Assembly (NCBI GenBank): GCA_035697245.1
Contig: DASSDH010000251.1
Location: 1 to 15,170, forward strand
DNA from: JACVRX01 sp035697245
Lineage (GTDB): Bacteria > Actinomycetota > Actinomycetes > Jiangellales > Jiangellaceae
Length of the DNA: 15,170 nucleotides
Direction: 5' to 3'
Both the position numbers and the translations under genes were made by a program. A model generated the notes under the pieces. It did not search any database and was not told where the DNA came from. It saw only the letters and a list, made by a program, of their open reading frames with translations. This document shows, one piece after another, positions 6,702 through 14,178 of the stretch (its first letter is position 1; each line of letters begins with the position of its first letter).

Positions 6702-9037
6702 GCCGACACCTCCCTCGCGGCACGCGACGGCGCTCGTCGGCCGGCGGAGCTGTCCGCGGTCAACTCGGTGGAGACGGCCCGGAACTGGCGCAGGCGCAGG
6801 CTGTTACTCACCACGAAGACCGACGAGAACGCCATCGCGGCACCGGCGATGAGCGGGTTGAGCAGGCCGGCCATGGCCAGCGGGATCGCCGCGACGTTGT
6901 AGGCGAATGCCCAGAACAGGTTGCCCTTGATGATGGCCAGCGTGCGCCGGGATAACCGGATGGCATCGACTGCGGTCCGCAGGTCGCCGCGGACCAATGT
7001 GAGGTCGCTGGCCTCGATGGCGACATCCGTGCCGGTGCCCATCGCGATACCGAGGTCGGCCTGGGCCAGCGCGGCGGCGTCGTTGACCCCGTCGCCGACC
7101 ATCGCCACCACCTCGCCGTCGCGCTGCATCCGCGCAACGATGTCGACCTTGTCCGCGGGCAGCACCTCGGCCACGACGTCGGCGATGCCGACCTCGGCGG
7201 CGACGGCGCGGGCGGCGCGTTCGTTGTCACCGGTCAGCAGCACTGGCCGCAGCCCGAGATCGATGAGCTCCGCGACCGCCTGGGCGCTGGTCGGCTTCAC
7301 CGTGTCGGCAACGACCAGCAACCCGCGGGTACGGCCTTCCCAACCGACCGCGACCGCTGTCCGGCCAACGGCTTCGGCGTGCTCCATCGCCATGGTCAGG
7401 CGCTCATCCAGAGGGAGCGCCCACTCCCCCGCCAGCCAGGCCGGGCGACCGGCGGCGACCGCGCGACCGTCGACGACACCGTGCACGCCCAGGCCCTGGG
7501 TTGAGACGAAGCCGTCGACTTGGGGCAGGTCCCCGACCCGCTCGCTGGCACCGTCGGCGATCGCCCTCGCGATCGGGTGCTCGGAGGCGTTCTCCAGCGC
7601 GCCCGCAAGCCTGAGCAGCTCGCCGCCATCGACCCGGTCGGCCGGCACTACGTCGACCAGTCGCATCCGCCCGGCCGTGATCGTGCCCGTCTTGTCCAGC
7701 ACAACCGTGTCCACCCGACGGGTGGACTCCAGGATCTCCGGGCCCTTGATCAGGATGCCCAACTGTGCGCCGCGGCCAGTTCCCACCAGCAGGGCCGTCG
7801 GGGTGGCCAGACCGAGGGCGCACGGGCAGGCGATGATCAGCACGGCAACCGCCGCGGTGAACGCCGCCTCCGCGCCAGCACCAAGGGTGAGCCAAACGAC
7901 AAGCGTGCCGACAGCTAGCACGATGACCGTCGGGACGAACACGGCGGACACCCGGTCGGCGAGCCGCTGAACCGGCGCCTTCCCGGACTGGGCCTGCGCG
8001 ACCAGTCGGGCCATCTGGGCCAGCTGCGTGTCACTGCCGACCCGGGTCGCCCGGACGACGAGCCGGCCGCCCGCGTTAACGGTCGCACCCACGACCATGT
8101 CGCCGGGCGAGACCTCGACCGGGACGGGCTCGCCGGTCAGCATGCCGGCGTCAACGGCCGAAGAACCCTCGACTACCTCGCCATCGGTCGCAACCTTCTG
8201 ACCGGGACGAACCACGAACAGGTCACCCACCCCAAGTTGCTCGATGAGCACCCGGTGCTCAGCGCCGTCCCGGACAACGGCGACATCCTTGGCGCCCATG
8301 TCCAGCAGGGCCCTCAACGCCGCGCCTGCACGGCGCTTGGCACCCGCTTCAAAGAACCGGCCGGCGAGAAGGAACACGGTCAGCGCGGCGGCGACCTCGA
8401 GATAGATCTGCCCAGCGCCCGAGCCGCGCTCCGGCGGCAGGTCGAGGGACATCCGCATGCCGGTGATCCCGGCGTCACCGACGAACAAGGCATACAACGA
8501 CCAGCCGAACGCGGCTAGCACACCGACGCTGATCAGCGTGTCCATCGTCGCGGCGCCGTGCCGCAGGTTTGCCCACGCCGCCGCATGGAACGGCCACGCG
8601 CCCCACGCCACGACCGGAGCAGCCAGGATCAGGGACAGCCACTGCCAGTTGTCGAACTGCAACGGCGACACCATCGCCAGCAGCAGCACCGGCCCGGTGA
8701 GCACCGCCGAGACGAGCAACCGGCGGCGCAGCGAGGCGACTCTGCCGTCATCGGCTCCGGCGTCGTCGGTCCCTTTCGCCCGCGGTGGAAGCAGCGCGGC
8801 GGTGTACCCAGTCGCTTCGATGGCGCCGATCGCGTCCTCCACAGTGGTGTCCGCCGGCAGCACGACGTGCGCCCGCTCCGTGGCGTAGTTGACGCTGGCC
8901 CGCACCCCGGCCATCCGGTTGAGCTTCTTCTCGATCCGGGAGGCGCACGACGCGCACGTCATGCCATCCACCACCAGCTCCACCGCGGCCTGGTTTGCGC
9001 TCAGGTCATCGGTGTGCACGCGCGCGTGCTGGCTCAT
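6698..9037 (-). CDS. copA: CopA-type Cu(I)-exporting P-type ATPase
   Basis: This 779-residue pump moves Cu(I) from the cytosol across the inner membrane. An N-terminal HMA domain carries GMTCASC with C28 and C31. Eight predicted membrane segments follow, with actuator motif TGEP, the metal-site motif C404-P405-C406 in ACPCALGLATP, phosphorylated D448 in DKTGT, SEHPIARAI, LLTGDN and MVGDGVND. These are the defining features of P1B-1 copper exporters, and the length is typical. ATG 9037 is chosen because it shares one base with the stop of the upstream chaperone gene (TGATG); an in-frame TTG lies at 9040. Its stop overlaps the GTG of the second ATPase. It is thus the middle gene of a tightly coupled csoR-copZ-copA run and would accept copper from the chaperone. 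Confidence 0.95.
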   Translation of the reverse strand: MSQHARVHTDDLSANQAAVELVVDGMTCASCASRIEKKLNRMAGVRASVNYATERAHVVLPADTTVEDAIGAIEATGYTAALLPPRAKGTDDAGADDGRVASLRRRLLVSAVLTGPVLLLAMVSPLQFDNWQWLSLILAAPVVAWGAWPFHAAAWANLRHGAATMDTLISVGVLAAFGWSLYALFVGDAGITGMRMSLDLPPERGSGAGQIYLEVAAALTVFLLAGRFFEAGAKRRAGAALRALLDMGAKDVAVVRDGAEHRVLIEQLGVGDLFVVRPGQKVATDGEVVEGSSAVDAGMLTGEPVPVEVSPGDMVVGATVNAGGRLVVRATRVGSDTQLAQMARLVAQAQSGKAPVQRLADRVSAVFVPTVIVLAVGTLVVWLTLGAGAEAAFTAAVAVLIIACPCALGLATPTALLVGTGRGAQLGILIKGPEILESTRRVDTVVLDKTGTITAGRMRLVDVVPADRVDGGELLRLAGALENASEHPIARAIADGASERVGDLPQVDGFVSTQGLGVHGVVDGRAVAAGRPAWLAGEWALPLDERLTMAMEHAEAVGRTAVAVGWEGRTRGLLVVADTVKPTSAQAVAELIDLGLRPVLLTGDNERAARAVAAEVGIADVVAEVLPADKVDIVARMQRDGEVVAMVGDGVNDAAALAQADLGIAMGTGTDVAIEASDLTLVRGDLRTAVDAIRLSRRTLAIIKGNLFWAFAYNVAAIPLAMAGLLNPLIAGAAMAFSSVFVVSNSLRLRQFRAVSTELTADSSAGRRAPSRAAREVSA

Positions 9038-9261
9038 CAAACGACCCCAGCAAGGTCATAGCCCGCCTCGTCGACTGCGTCGCGGATGTCGCCTTCGGGC
9101 AGCCGCGAGTCGCTGGACACGGTCACCGTCGATTCGCCGCCGGCGACCAAGTGGATGTCGACGTCAGCCACACCGTTGAGCTTGCTGACCTCCTCGGTCA
9201 CAGCCTCGACGCAGTGGTCGCAGGTCATCCCGGAGACGATGTAGGTCGTGGTCGTGGACAT
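9037..9261 (-). CDS. copZ: CopZ-like copper chaperone (single HMA domain)
   Basis: A 74-residue, single-domain protein with the Cu(I)-binding loop GMTCDHC (C14 and C17) and the beta-alpha-beta-beta-alpha-beta pattern of heavy-metal-associated domains. The terminal LAGVV and the segment YDLAG match the usual closing strand. It would bind Cu(I) in the cytosol and hand it to the HMA domain or entry site of the exporter encoded next. ATG 9261 is preceded by GAGGGGAAG. The gene lies 33 bases downstream of csoR, and its stop overlaps the copA start, so both regulation and translation look shared. The family also includes mercury-binding domains, but the neighbours point to copper. Confidence 0.92.
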   Translation of the reverse strand: MSTTTTYIVSGMTCDHCVEAVTEEVSKLNGVADVDIHLVAGGESTVTVSSDSRLPEGDIRDAVDEAGYDLAGVV

Positions 9262-9294
9262 GGTCTTCCCCTCGGTTCTTCATGATCTGCGGCG

Positions 9295-9576
9295 TCAGGA
9301 CCGAACCAGCCGGGCGATCGCGTCCGAGGCCTCCTTGACCTTGGCGTCAGCCTCGGTGCCGCCCTCGCGGGTGGCGTCGGCCACGCAGTGCGACAGATGG
9401 TCCTCCAGCAGCTCCAGCGCGACAGCCTGTAGGGCTCTTGTCGCCGCGGAGATCTGGGTCAGCACGTCGATGCAGTACGTCTCCGCATCGACCATCCGTT
9501 GCAGCCCACGAACCTGGCCCTCGACGCGAGCCAGCCGCTTCAGTACGGCGTCCTTGTTCTCGATGTACCCGGCCAT
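9295..9576 (-). CDS. csoR: CsoR-family copper-sensing repressor
   Basis: The 93-residue all-helical protein keeps the CsoR Cu(I) ligands: C35, H60 and C64 in YCID and DHLSHCV, which correspond one residue shifted to C36/H61/C65 of the well-studied mycobacterial CsoR. The DNA-contacting first helix reads KRLARVEGQVRGLQRMV. In this family apo-protein binds the operator, and Cu(I) binding releases it. ATG 9576 is chosen over upstream starts because AAGGAG is correctly placed before it and because it gives the family's usual length. A candidate operator lies in the promoter just upstream, so it probably represses itself and the downstream copZ-copA-ATPase genes. RcnR and FrmR relatives have other ligand sets, so copper is the best fit. 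Confidence 0.93.
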   Translation of the reverse strand: MAGYIENKDAVLKRLARVEGQVRGLQRMVDAETYCIDVLTQISAATRALQAVALELLEDHLSHCVADATREGGTEADAKVKEASDAIARLVRS

Positions 9577-9601
9577 GCAGCACTCCTTCCACCAAGCACC
9601 A

Positions 9602-9630
9602 CAATTACCCCTAGGGGGTACTAGTGTCAA
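9602..9630 (-). promoter_or_regulatory. csoR promoter with embedded CsoR operator
   Basis: Read on the minus strand there is TTGACA (9630-9625), a 17-base spacer and TAATTG (9607-9602) as a weak -10. The spacer and the edge of the -10 contain TACCC-CTAGG-GGGTA (9606-9620), a palindrome with a G-tract core like known CsoR-family operators. Bound repressor would block RNA polymerase. The start would leave a leader of about 20 bases before csoR. Confidence 0.7.
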
Positions 9631-9639
9631 CCCCAACCC

Positions 9640-10034
9640 GGTGCGGGTATTGCCTTGGTAACCGGAAATCCCGACTCACCCTCGCCGGGTCAGCTCCACT
9701 CAACCTGGTTCGGGCAGCTCGACGGGGCGCCACCTTGGCCTCTACCGGGCTACCGACGGCACAGCAGAACGAATCGCCGACCGCACCCAGGACACGATGG
9801 CCTTCACCGGGGCCGGTCCGAACCATGGCTCGGCTCCGGTCACCCGGATCTGCGCGAAGACCCGGCCCATCTCGGCCTGATCGAGTCCACCGATGCGGTC
9901 ATGAGCGGGAAAGTCGTTCTCGCTCCTGGGCGAGGCCGACTTTCGGCCTGGTGACTCGACGGTTGCGCACCGAAACCCGTGGCCATAATCCCTAACCTGA
10001 AGCCACCAGGGCCGGACGGCTCGGCCAGCCATCT
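9640..10034. other. Gene-poor stretch with a possible coding remnant
   Basis: No confident gene is seen in these 395 bases. On the minus strand, about 9742-9920, an open frame has strongly G/C-ending codons and reads AEMGRVFAQIRVTGAEPWFG and on to a stop at 9742. That looks like the C-terminal remnant of a protein I do not recognise. It has no convincing start: the only nearby ATG would leave about 42 residues, and the frame upstream runs into the neighbouring membrane-protein gene. Confidence 0.3.
9933..9949. terminator. Candidate hairpin terminator
   Basis: AGGCCGA-CTT-TCGGCCT is a perfect 7-bp stem with a 3-base loop, about 85 bases past the stop of the minus-strand membrane-protein gene. 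It lacks a U-tract, as is common in high-GC actinobacteria, so its role as terminator is uncertain. Confidence 0.4.
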
Positions 10035-10550
10035 TCACATCGTCAGCGCTCGAACGCGCTGCTTGCGCCGCCCGTACCGGGTCATGCCACGCGGCTTGTA
10101 CACCGCCAGCACTACGGCCACCACCAACACCAGTAGGGCGAGCGAGGCGTGGAGCCCGGGGGACGCATTCCGCACCATGCCGAGATCGGCACTCGGATCC
10201 GCTGCCACCTCTGCCATCACGGCGAATGTCTCCATGTAGGTCAGCAACACGATGGTGGCCATCAGGTTGAGCAGGAGCTTGAAGACGACCCAGTAGTGCC
10301 GGAACAAGCCCCATGTGGTGCCCAGCGACTGGATAAGCCCTGTCAACAACGAAGCGAAGGCCAACGGGACCAGCACGAGCCACGCGGCCGGCTCCATTAC
10401 TAGATAGGCGCCCCGCACCGTCTGAGCATCCTGGTTGGTCACACCGACGACGGCGAGACCGAGAAAAGCAACGACCGCGCCGAGCCAGCCGACCGAGGAC
10501 GCGACGTGCGCGGTGAGGACGAGCTTGCGGACACGTGGCGCCATGATCAT
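10035..10550 (-). CDS. Four-helix integral membrane protein (DUF2269-like)
   Basis: The 171-residue product has four clear membrane segments at about residues 10-37, 48-77, 86-106 and 133-150, and a basic C-terminal tail (KPRGMTRYGRRKQR), which suggests the C-terminus is cytoplasmic. The first segment has a His followed by a small-residue motif (TAHVASSVGWLGA), as in DUF2269-like membrane proteins of unknown function. ATG 10550 is chosen because it overlaps the stop of the upstream gene in an ATGA arrangement; ATG 10544 is possible. It is the second gene of a two-gene unit divergent from a TetR regulator. No transport or enzymatic motif is visible, so the role, perhaps in envelope or metal stress, is inferred only from context. 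Confidence 0.8.
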   Translation of the reverse strand: MIMAPRVRKLVLTAHVASSVGWLGAVVAFLGLAVVGVTNQDAQTVRGAYLVMEPAAWLVLVPLAFASLLTGLIQSLGTTWGLFRHYWVVFKLLLNLMATIVLLTYMETFAVMAEVAADPSADLGMVRNASPGLHASLALLVLVVAVVLAVYKPRGMTRYGRRKQRVRALTM

Positions 10551-10834
10551 CCGTGGCCACCATTAGCTGATGTGGCCACCGAGGGCACCCCGGACGCCGT
10601 GAGATCTGCACTGACGCTGGCCGGCCGTGTTCCGCCATCAAGTCCGTGCAGGTCGGGGCCGTGGCCGCGACCACCAGGACCCTTGGTTAACGCGAGAATC
10701 ACAAATAGCAGGACTACGACGAGGGCGATGATCCCAAACACCTTCACCCAGCGCGGCGTGCCGGTGGTCGCTTCACGGTCGCGGCCTCCAGCAGTGTCGC
10801 CCTCGGTGTAGTCGTAGCGGGGCCGGTCAGCCAT
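10547..10834 (-). CDS. Small single-pass membrane protein with His/Gly-rich tail
   Basis: The 95-residue product has a charged N-terminus (MADRPRYDYTEGD), one strong membrane segment at about residues 30-50 (WVKVFGIIALVVVLLFVILA), then a Gly/His/Pro stretch GGRGHGPDLHGL and a Ser/Thr/Ala-rich tail. The His residues after the membrane could bind a metal, which is only an inference. ATG 10834 is supported by GAGGAG five to eleven bases upstream. Its stop overlaps the start of the next membrane-protein gene, so the two are probably translated together. It is transcribed away from the TetR gene, whose likely operators lie in the 114-base gap. I know no function for it. Confidence 0.75.
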   Translation of the reverse strand: MADRPRYDYTEGDTAGGRDREATTGTPRWVKVFGIIALVVVLLFVILALTKGPGGRGHGPDLHGLDGGTRPASVSADLTASGVPSVATSANGGHG

Positions 10835-10881
10835 CGGAGGTCTCCTCGCAGGTGGTTGCGTGAGGGTCATCGAGATCTGAG

Positions 10882-10908
10882 GTTATCGAGACAGTATGTC
10901 GATATCAA
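10882..10908 (-). promoter_or_regulatory. Candidate promoter and operator of the small membrane operon
   Basis: On the minus strand, TTGATA (10908-10903) is followed 15 bases later by GATAAC (10887-10882). The perfect inverted repeat TATCGA-N9-TCGATA (10884-10904) covers this spacer and both elements partly. A repressor there, plausibly the divergent TetR protein, would block the membrane-protein genes. The 15-base spacer is shorter than ideal. Confidence 0.4.
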
Positions 10909-10920
10909 GGCATAGCGTCG

Positions 10921-10942
10921 CGAGATCGTCGTCTCGTATACT
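10921..10942 (+). promoter_or_regulatory. tetR promoter with operator, leaderless start
   Basis: TATACT at 10937-10942 is a good -10 box ending six bases before the GTG at 10949 and three before GTG 10946. Transcription would start at or next to the start codon, giving a leaderless mRNA. The perfect inverted repeat CGAGA-N6-TCTCG (10921-10936) directly abuts the -10, a typical place for autorepression. Confidence 0.55.
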
Positions 10943-10948
10943 TCGGTG

Positions 10949-11524
10949 GTGCCGAAGCTGTGGAGCGAGACGATCGAGACGCACCGTCACGCGGTGCGCG
11001 CGGCGATCCTGGACACCACCGGGGCGCTGGTGGTCGAGAACGGGTTGACGTCAGTGACGATGTCGCAGATCGCCGAGAAGACCGGCATCGGGCGAGCGAC
11101 GCTGTACAAGTACTTCCCAGACGTCGAAGCGATTCTGCTCGCCTGGCACCAACGGCACATCACCGGCCATCTCCAGCACCTCGCCCAAGTCCGGGACCAA
11201 TCCCGTGACGCCGGCGATCGGCTCGAAGCCGTGCTCGAGGCCTACGCACTCATCGTTCATCACCGCGAACAGCACAGCACCGAACTCGCGGAACTCCTGC
11301 ATCGAGATGAGCACCTCGCCGGACCGCAGAACCAGCTCATCGAGCTGATTCGAGGTCTCCTGACCGATGTCGCTGATACAGGCGACATCCGGACTGATGT
11401 CCCTCCTGACGAGCTTGCGCGCTACTGCCTGCACGCCCTCACAGCGGCCAGCAGCCTGGCATCCACCGCCGCGGTCCACCGGCTCGTCATGGTCACCCTG
11501 GCTGGGCTGCGGCCCACGCGCTGA
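10949..11524 (+). CDS. TetR/AcrR-family transcriptional regulator
   Basis: The 191-residue protein has an N-terminal TetR DNA-binding domain. Helices 2-3 read MSQIAEKTGIGRATLYKYFP (about residues 36-55), the classic turn-helix-tyrosine pattern, followed by a divergent helical ligand domain. GTG 10949 is chosen because the -10 box TATACT lies six bases upstream, so the transcript would be leaderless; GTG 10946 adds one residue. The product would then begin PKLWSETIETHR after the initiator. It is divergent from the two small membrane-protein genes and probably represses both them and itself through palindromes at 10884-10904 and 10921-10936. The inducer is unknown. Proximity to the copper operon does not make it a copper sensor, and no metal-ligand cluster is seen. 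Confidence 0.9.
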   Translation: MPKLWSETIETHRHAVRAAILDTTGALVVENGLTSVTMSQIAEKTGIGRATLYKYFPDVEAILLAWHQRHITGHLQHLAQVRDQSRDAGDRLEAVLEAYALIVHHREQHSTELAELLHRDEHLAGPQNQLIELIRGLLTDVADTGDIRTDVPPDELARYCLHALTAASSLASTAAVHRLVMVTLAGLRPTR

Positions 11525-11872
11525 CACATTCGGAGCCGCTCGAACCGTTTCTGGACGCTTCGGTGCGAGACCGTCCTGCGCTCGCCGGGGTACGCGGCGT
11601 TCTGGCAGATCCGATTATCTGGCAGCGATTGCGACGCCAAATACGAACAGGTCCACGACCGTCAACATCCAGCCCCCGCAGAGACGCTGGCCCAACACCA
11701 TGTCCATCCCCACACGCCGGAACGATTCAGTATGCCGATGGCTGCCGAGGTGCCGCGATCGCGGTGTGCGTGATGCGGCGGACACATCCGCGGTGTGGGC
11801 CGTGTCGGCCGCACGAAGTGGCGGCTTCGAGGACGATTGCCGTTCCGCAGCCGCAACCGGTTCACTGGCGAG
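11525..11872. other. Gene-poor stretch
   Basis: No confident gene, RNA or strong repeat is seen in these 348 bases. Open frames here have irregular composition. One short minus-strand frame (about 11618-11704) encodes roughly 28 mostly hydrophobic residues but lacks a ribosome-binding site. Confidence 0.4.
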
Positions 11873-12250
11873 GTGGATATCGTCAAACTGGCGTGGATCG
11901 GTACCCGCACGGAGCGCCCGGGGCCGACCGTGGCTTTCTTCCGCGACCTGCTGGGTCTACGCCTTGACCTGGAGCTCAAGGGCTTCTGGATGTTGAGGCT
12001 GCCTGACGGAAGCAAGGTTGAGGTTTTCGGCCCCGACAGCGCGGTCAACCGTCACTTCACGACCGGTGTCGTCGCCGGATTCCTGGTCGACGACGTTTTT
12101 CAGGCCACGCAGGAGCTCCGTGCCGCCGGGATCGAGATACTCCTGGAATCGGTGATGGACCAGAGCGGCAACGCCTGGGTCCATTTCCGGGCTCCGGACG
12201 GCAACATCTACGAATTCACGCAGGACCGAGGAGTCAGTCGCCCAAGTTGA
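11873..12250 (+). CDS. VOC-superfamily (glyoxalase/bleomycin-resistance-like) protein
   Basis: The 125-residue product shows the paired beta-alpha-beta-beta-beta modules of the vicinal-oxygen-chelate fold: VKLAWIGTRT...VAFFRDLLGLRLDLE in the first half and VAGFLVDDVFQATQELRAAG then WVHFRAPDGNIYEFTQ in the second. The last motif holds the Glu that often serves as metal ligand, and His near HFTTG is a second candidate. VOC members include lyases, dioxygenases and drug-binding proteins, so the substrate cannot be told. GTG 11873 gives the family-like N-terminus (VDIVKLAW) and usual length; further in-frame starts upstream lie in non-conserved sequence. It is alone on its strand and ends near the broken methyltransferase, which runs the other way. 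Confidence 0.75.
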   Translation: MDIVKLAWIGTRTERPGPTVAFFRDLLGLRLDLELKGFWMLRLPDGSKVEVFGPDSAVNRHFTTGVVAGFLVDDVFQATQELRAAGIEILLESVMDQSGNAWVHFRAPDGNIYEFTQDRGVSRPS

Positions 12251-12319
12251 GCGCCTCAAGCCACACGAGCCGCTTGTCGTCTGTGTAGCCGGTTAGAGGC
12301 AGGGCTCCACTCGCCGCCA

Positions 12320-12765
12320 TGCTGACTCGGCCGGTGAGCCATACGCGATCAGCAGGACCCGCCCTGCGAACCGGTGACATCGAAGGTGTCATCGTCGATC
12401 TCCAGTGCGTGAGCATCCATGACGCGACCCTCCGCGTCGGACAGCCCTTCCGCCCGGACACGCGCCTCGAACCGTTCGATCCCCGCCGGGGACCAGTCCG
12501 TCGCCAGCACCTTCGCGCCTAACCGTGCGGCCGGCAGACTCAAGCCGCCAGGTCCCGCCGCGACGTCGAGGAACCGATCGCCCGACTTCAGGCCCGCCAG
12601 TCGGAGACCGGCGTGCCTCCGGTGTTGCCACTCCTCGTCAGTAGTCGACCCTGTTTCGCACATGGCGGGGATGCCGGTAGCGGTGTTGGCCGGCTGGGTG
12701 ATCAGTTCCGCGAGCAATGCCGCCCTCTCGACGCCTGGCGCCTGGTGCTGCATGTGTAAGTCCAT
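12320..12765 (-). pseudogene. SAM-dependent methyltransferase with internal deletion
   Basis: From ATG 12765 (or 12753) the frame reads a class I methyltransferase N-terminus: helical lead, motif I FLDVAAGPGG, an acidic second-strand end (ATDWSP) and DAHALEIDDDTFDVTGSQ. It then runs GGSC and stops at 12349. In another frame the same DNA reads GRVLLIAYGSPAE, the segment normally found about 25 residues further on. An internal deletion with loss of frame near 12360-12365 explains this. The normal C-terminal third is absent: after SPAE the sequence is unrelated, and a short frame (12234-12320, ending LVWLEALNLGD) is of unknown origin. The start lies 16 bases after the stop of the membrane-protein gene, as in an operon. 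Function is lost. Confidence 0.7.
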
Positions 12766-12781
12766 CCTTGTCCAGCGTTCG

Positions 12782-13804
12782 CTATAGCCCCACGGGGTCC
12801 AAAATGATGCGACCGATGATGACGGCCGCGACACTGGAAGCGATGGTCACCACGCGGGCGAAGGTGGCCTCGTCGAACGGCCATTCTTGGATGCGCTCTG
12901 CCCGCTTCTCAAGAGCCTCGGCGGCCTTCAAGAGGCCTTCCTGTCGCTGCAGCACCTCCAGCGTGGGCTCATCTCGAACCGGCTGATAGGCCTGCCCATA
13001 GAGGTCGAGGGCCCGCTGAAGCTCCCGCTGTTTCACCGCCACCATCTGACGGTTCACACGGCGCAGCGACAGGAAGAACAGCCCGACACCGGCCACCAGC
13101 ACACCGATCCCCACCACCGCCCCGGGCCGGTCGGACAAGCTGGTGAGCACGAGCGGACCCGCGCTCCCGAACAGCATCCAGAAGCCGGTGAACGCCAATC
13201 TCCCCACCGGGCGCAGTCCCAGGCTTCGATCACCACGATAGGGCTGGAGCGTGAGATGCCCGCGACCAAGACGGTTCAGCCCAATCTGGAGCATCAGGTA
13301 GACCCACACCGCCGTCCACAACGGGATCCCGACGACCAGCCACGTGGCCCCCTGAATCAGTGCGGCCACCGCCTCTCCCCCAAAGGCCTCATCCAGGGGG
13401 AGTATGACCGCCGCTGCTGCCGTCAGCAGAAGCGGAGCCACAGTGCTGTCTATCCCATGGAAGAGCCGCTCCACCTCCGGCTCCTCCTGCTCGACCACCT
13501 CCGCCAGGGCCGATCGCAGCGTTCGAAGCTCATCGGTGATCCGCGCCGTACCCCAAAGCGACAACAGCACGGCGAAGGTAACTGCCGTCCGGTTAACGAC
13601 CTCACCCAATGGGACCCCGCCCCGCCCCCATTCGCCTGCCCCCGACGCCGCAATAACGCCAAGATTCAGCCACGGGACCAGCGCCCAGGCCACCACCCAG
13701 GCCAGCCGGGTGCCGGGCAGTCGCCGCAGGATCCGCTCGGTCAACGGAACCGCCGACGACTGGTCAGCGATCGCCCCGCTCACTGCTGGGGTCGCTACCC
13801 CCAC
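12782..13804 (-). CDS. Multi-pass membrane protein of unknown family
   Basis: The 340-residue product has about seven membrane segments: WVVAWALVPWLNLGVIAA, VNRTAVTFAVLLSLWG, VAPLLLTAAAAVILPL, WLVVGIPLWTAVWVYLML, FTGFWMLFGSAGPLVLT, VVGIGVLVAGVGLFFLSL and a final VVTIASSVAAVIIGRIIL. Before the last one lies a long charged, coiled-coil-like stretch (about residues 260-310) rich in Glu, Arg and Leu. Between segments 2 and 3 is another acidic helix (VVEQEEPEVERLFHG). I recognise no transporter or enzyme motif. GTG 13804 is chosen because GGAGGAG stands five bases before it; GTG 13783 is an alternative. The gene is followed 16 bases later by the broken methyltransferase and may share its transcript. 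Confidence 0.75.
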   Translation of the reverse strand: MGVATPAVSGAIADQSSAVPLTERILRRLPGTRLAWVVAWALVPWLNLGVIAASGAGEWGRGGVPLGEVVNRTAVTFAVLLSLWGTARITDELRTLRSALAEVVEQEEPEVERLFHGIDSTVAPLLLTAAAAVILPLDEAFGGEAVAALIQGATWLVVGIPLWTAVWVYLMLQIGLNRLGRGHLTLQPYRGDRSLGLRPVGRLAFTGFWMLFGSAGPLVLTSLSDRPGAVVGIGVLVAGVGLFFLSLRRVNRQMVAVKQRELQRALDLYGQAYQPVRDEPTLEVLQRQEGLLKAAEALEKRAERIQEWPFDEATFARVVTIASSVAAVIIGRIILDPVGL

Positions 13805-14061
13805 CTCAGCTCCTCCATCGACACGCCATCCGATTGTCGTCCTAGCCCAACCGTGGCCCTCGACCTCGATGCGACTTTTGCGGCAACGTAATCGAGATCT
13901 TGATGGTTCAACACTTCGGTCCAGTCCTGCAAGCGATCGAACCATGCACGAAAACTCAAGAACGGAGCGCTTAAACCTCCTCGGCCGGGACATCTCGGCG
14001 AACCGGTTGGCAAGCGTGGACGCTGGTCGTCGACCGGCTCGGACAGACCAGGGCAATTCAC
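13795..14061 (-). CDS. Possible small hypothetical protein
   Basis: A frame of up to 88 residues overlaps the start of the membrane-protein gene by ten bases. Its C-terminal half reads plausibly (RAWFDRLQDWTEVLNHQDLD, then ending SMEELRWG), but codon bias is weaker than in neighbours and the GTG start has no ribosome-binding site. It may instead be a remnant. No domain is recognised. Confidence 0.25.
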   Translation of the reverse strand: MNCPGLSEPVDDQRPRLPTGSPRCPGRGGLSAPFLSFRAWFDRLQDWTEVLNHQDLDYVAAKVASRSRATVGLGRQSDGVSMEELRWG

Positions 14062-14178
14062 TGGTGCCTGCAGCGACCTCGGCCGCGACGGTTACGGGGG
14101 TCGCTGTGTTCGCAAGCAGCTCAACGACACCCCCTCGCCATCGACGATGCAATGTTCCGATGATCTTCGGACCGGTAG

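Noticed and set aside
9650..9740. Possible riboswitch upstream of csoR on the far side
   Set aside because: The stretch is GC-rich with some self-complementarity, but no known riboswitch core is recognisable and it lies upstream of the csoR promoter.
9742..10674. 310-residue minus-strand frame over the small membrane genes
   Set aside because: Most of it is out of frame with the coupled membrane-protein genes. Only its C-terminal part, outside those genes, looks possibly coding and is noted as a remnant.
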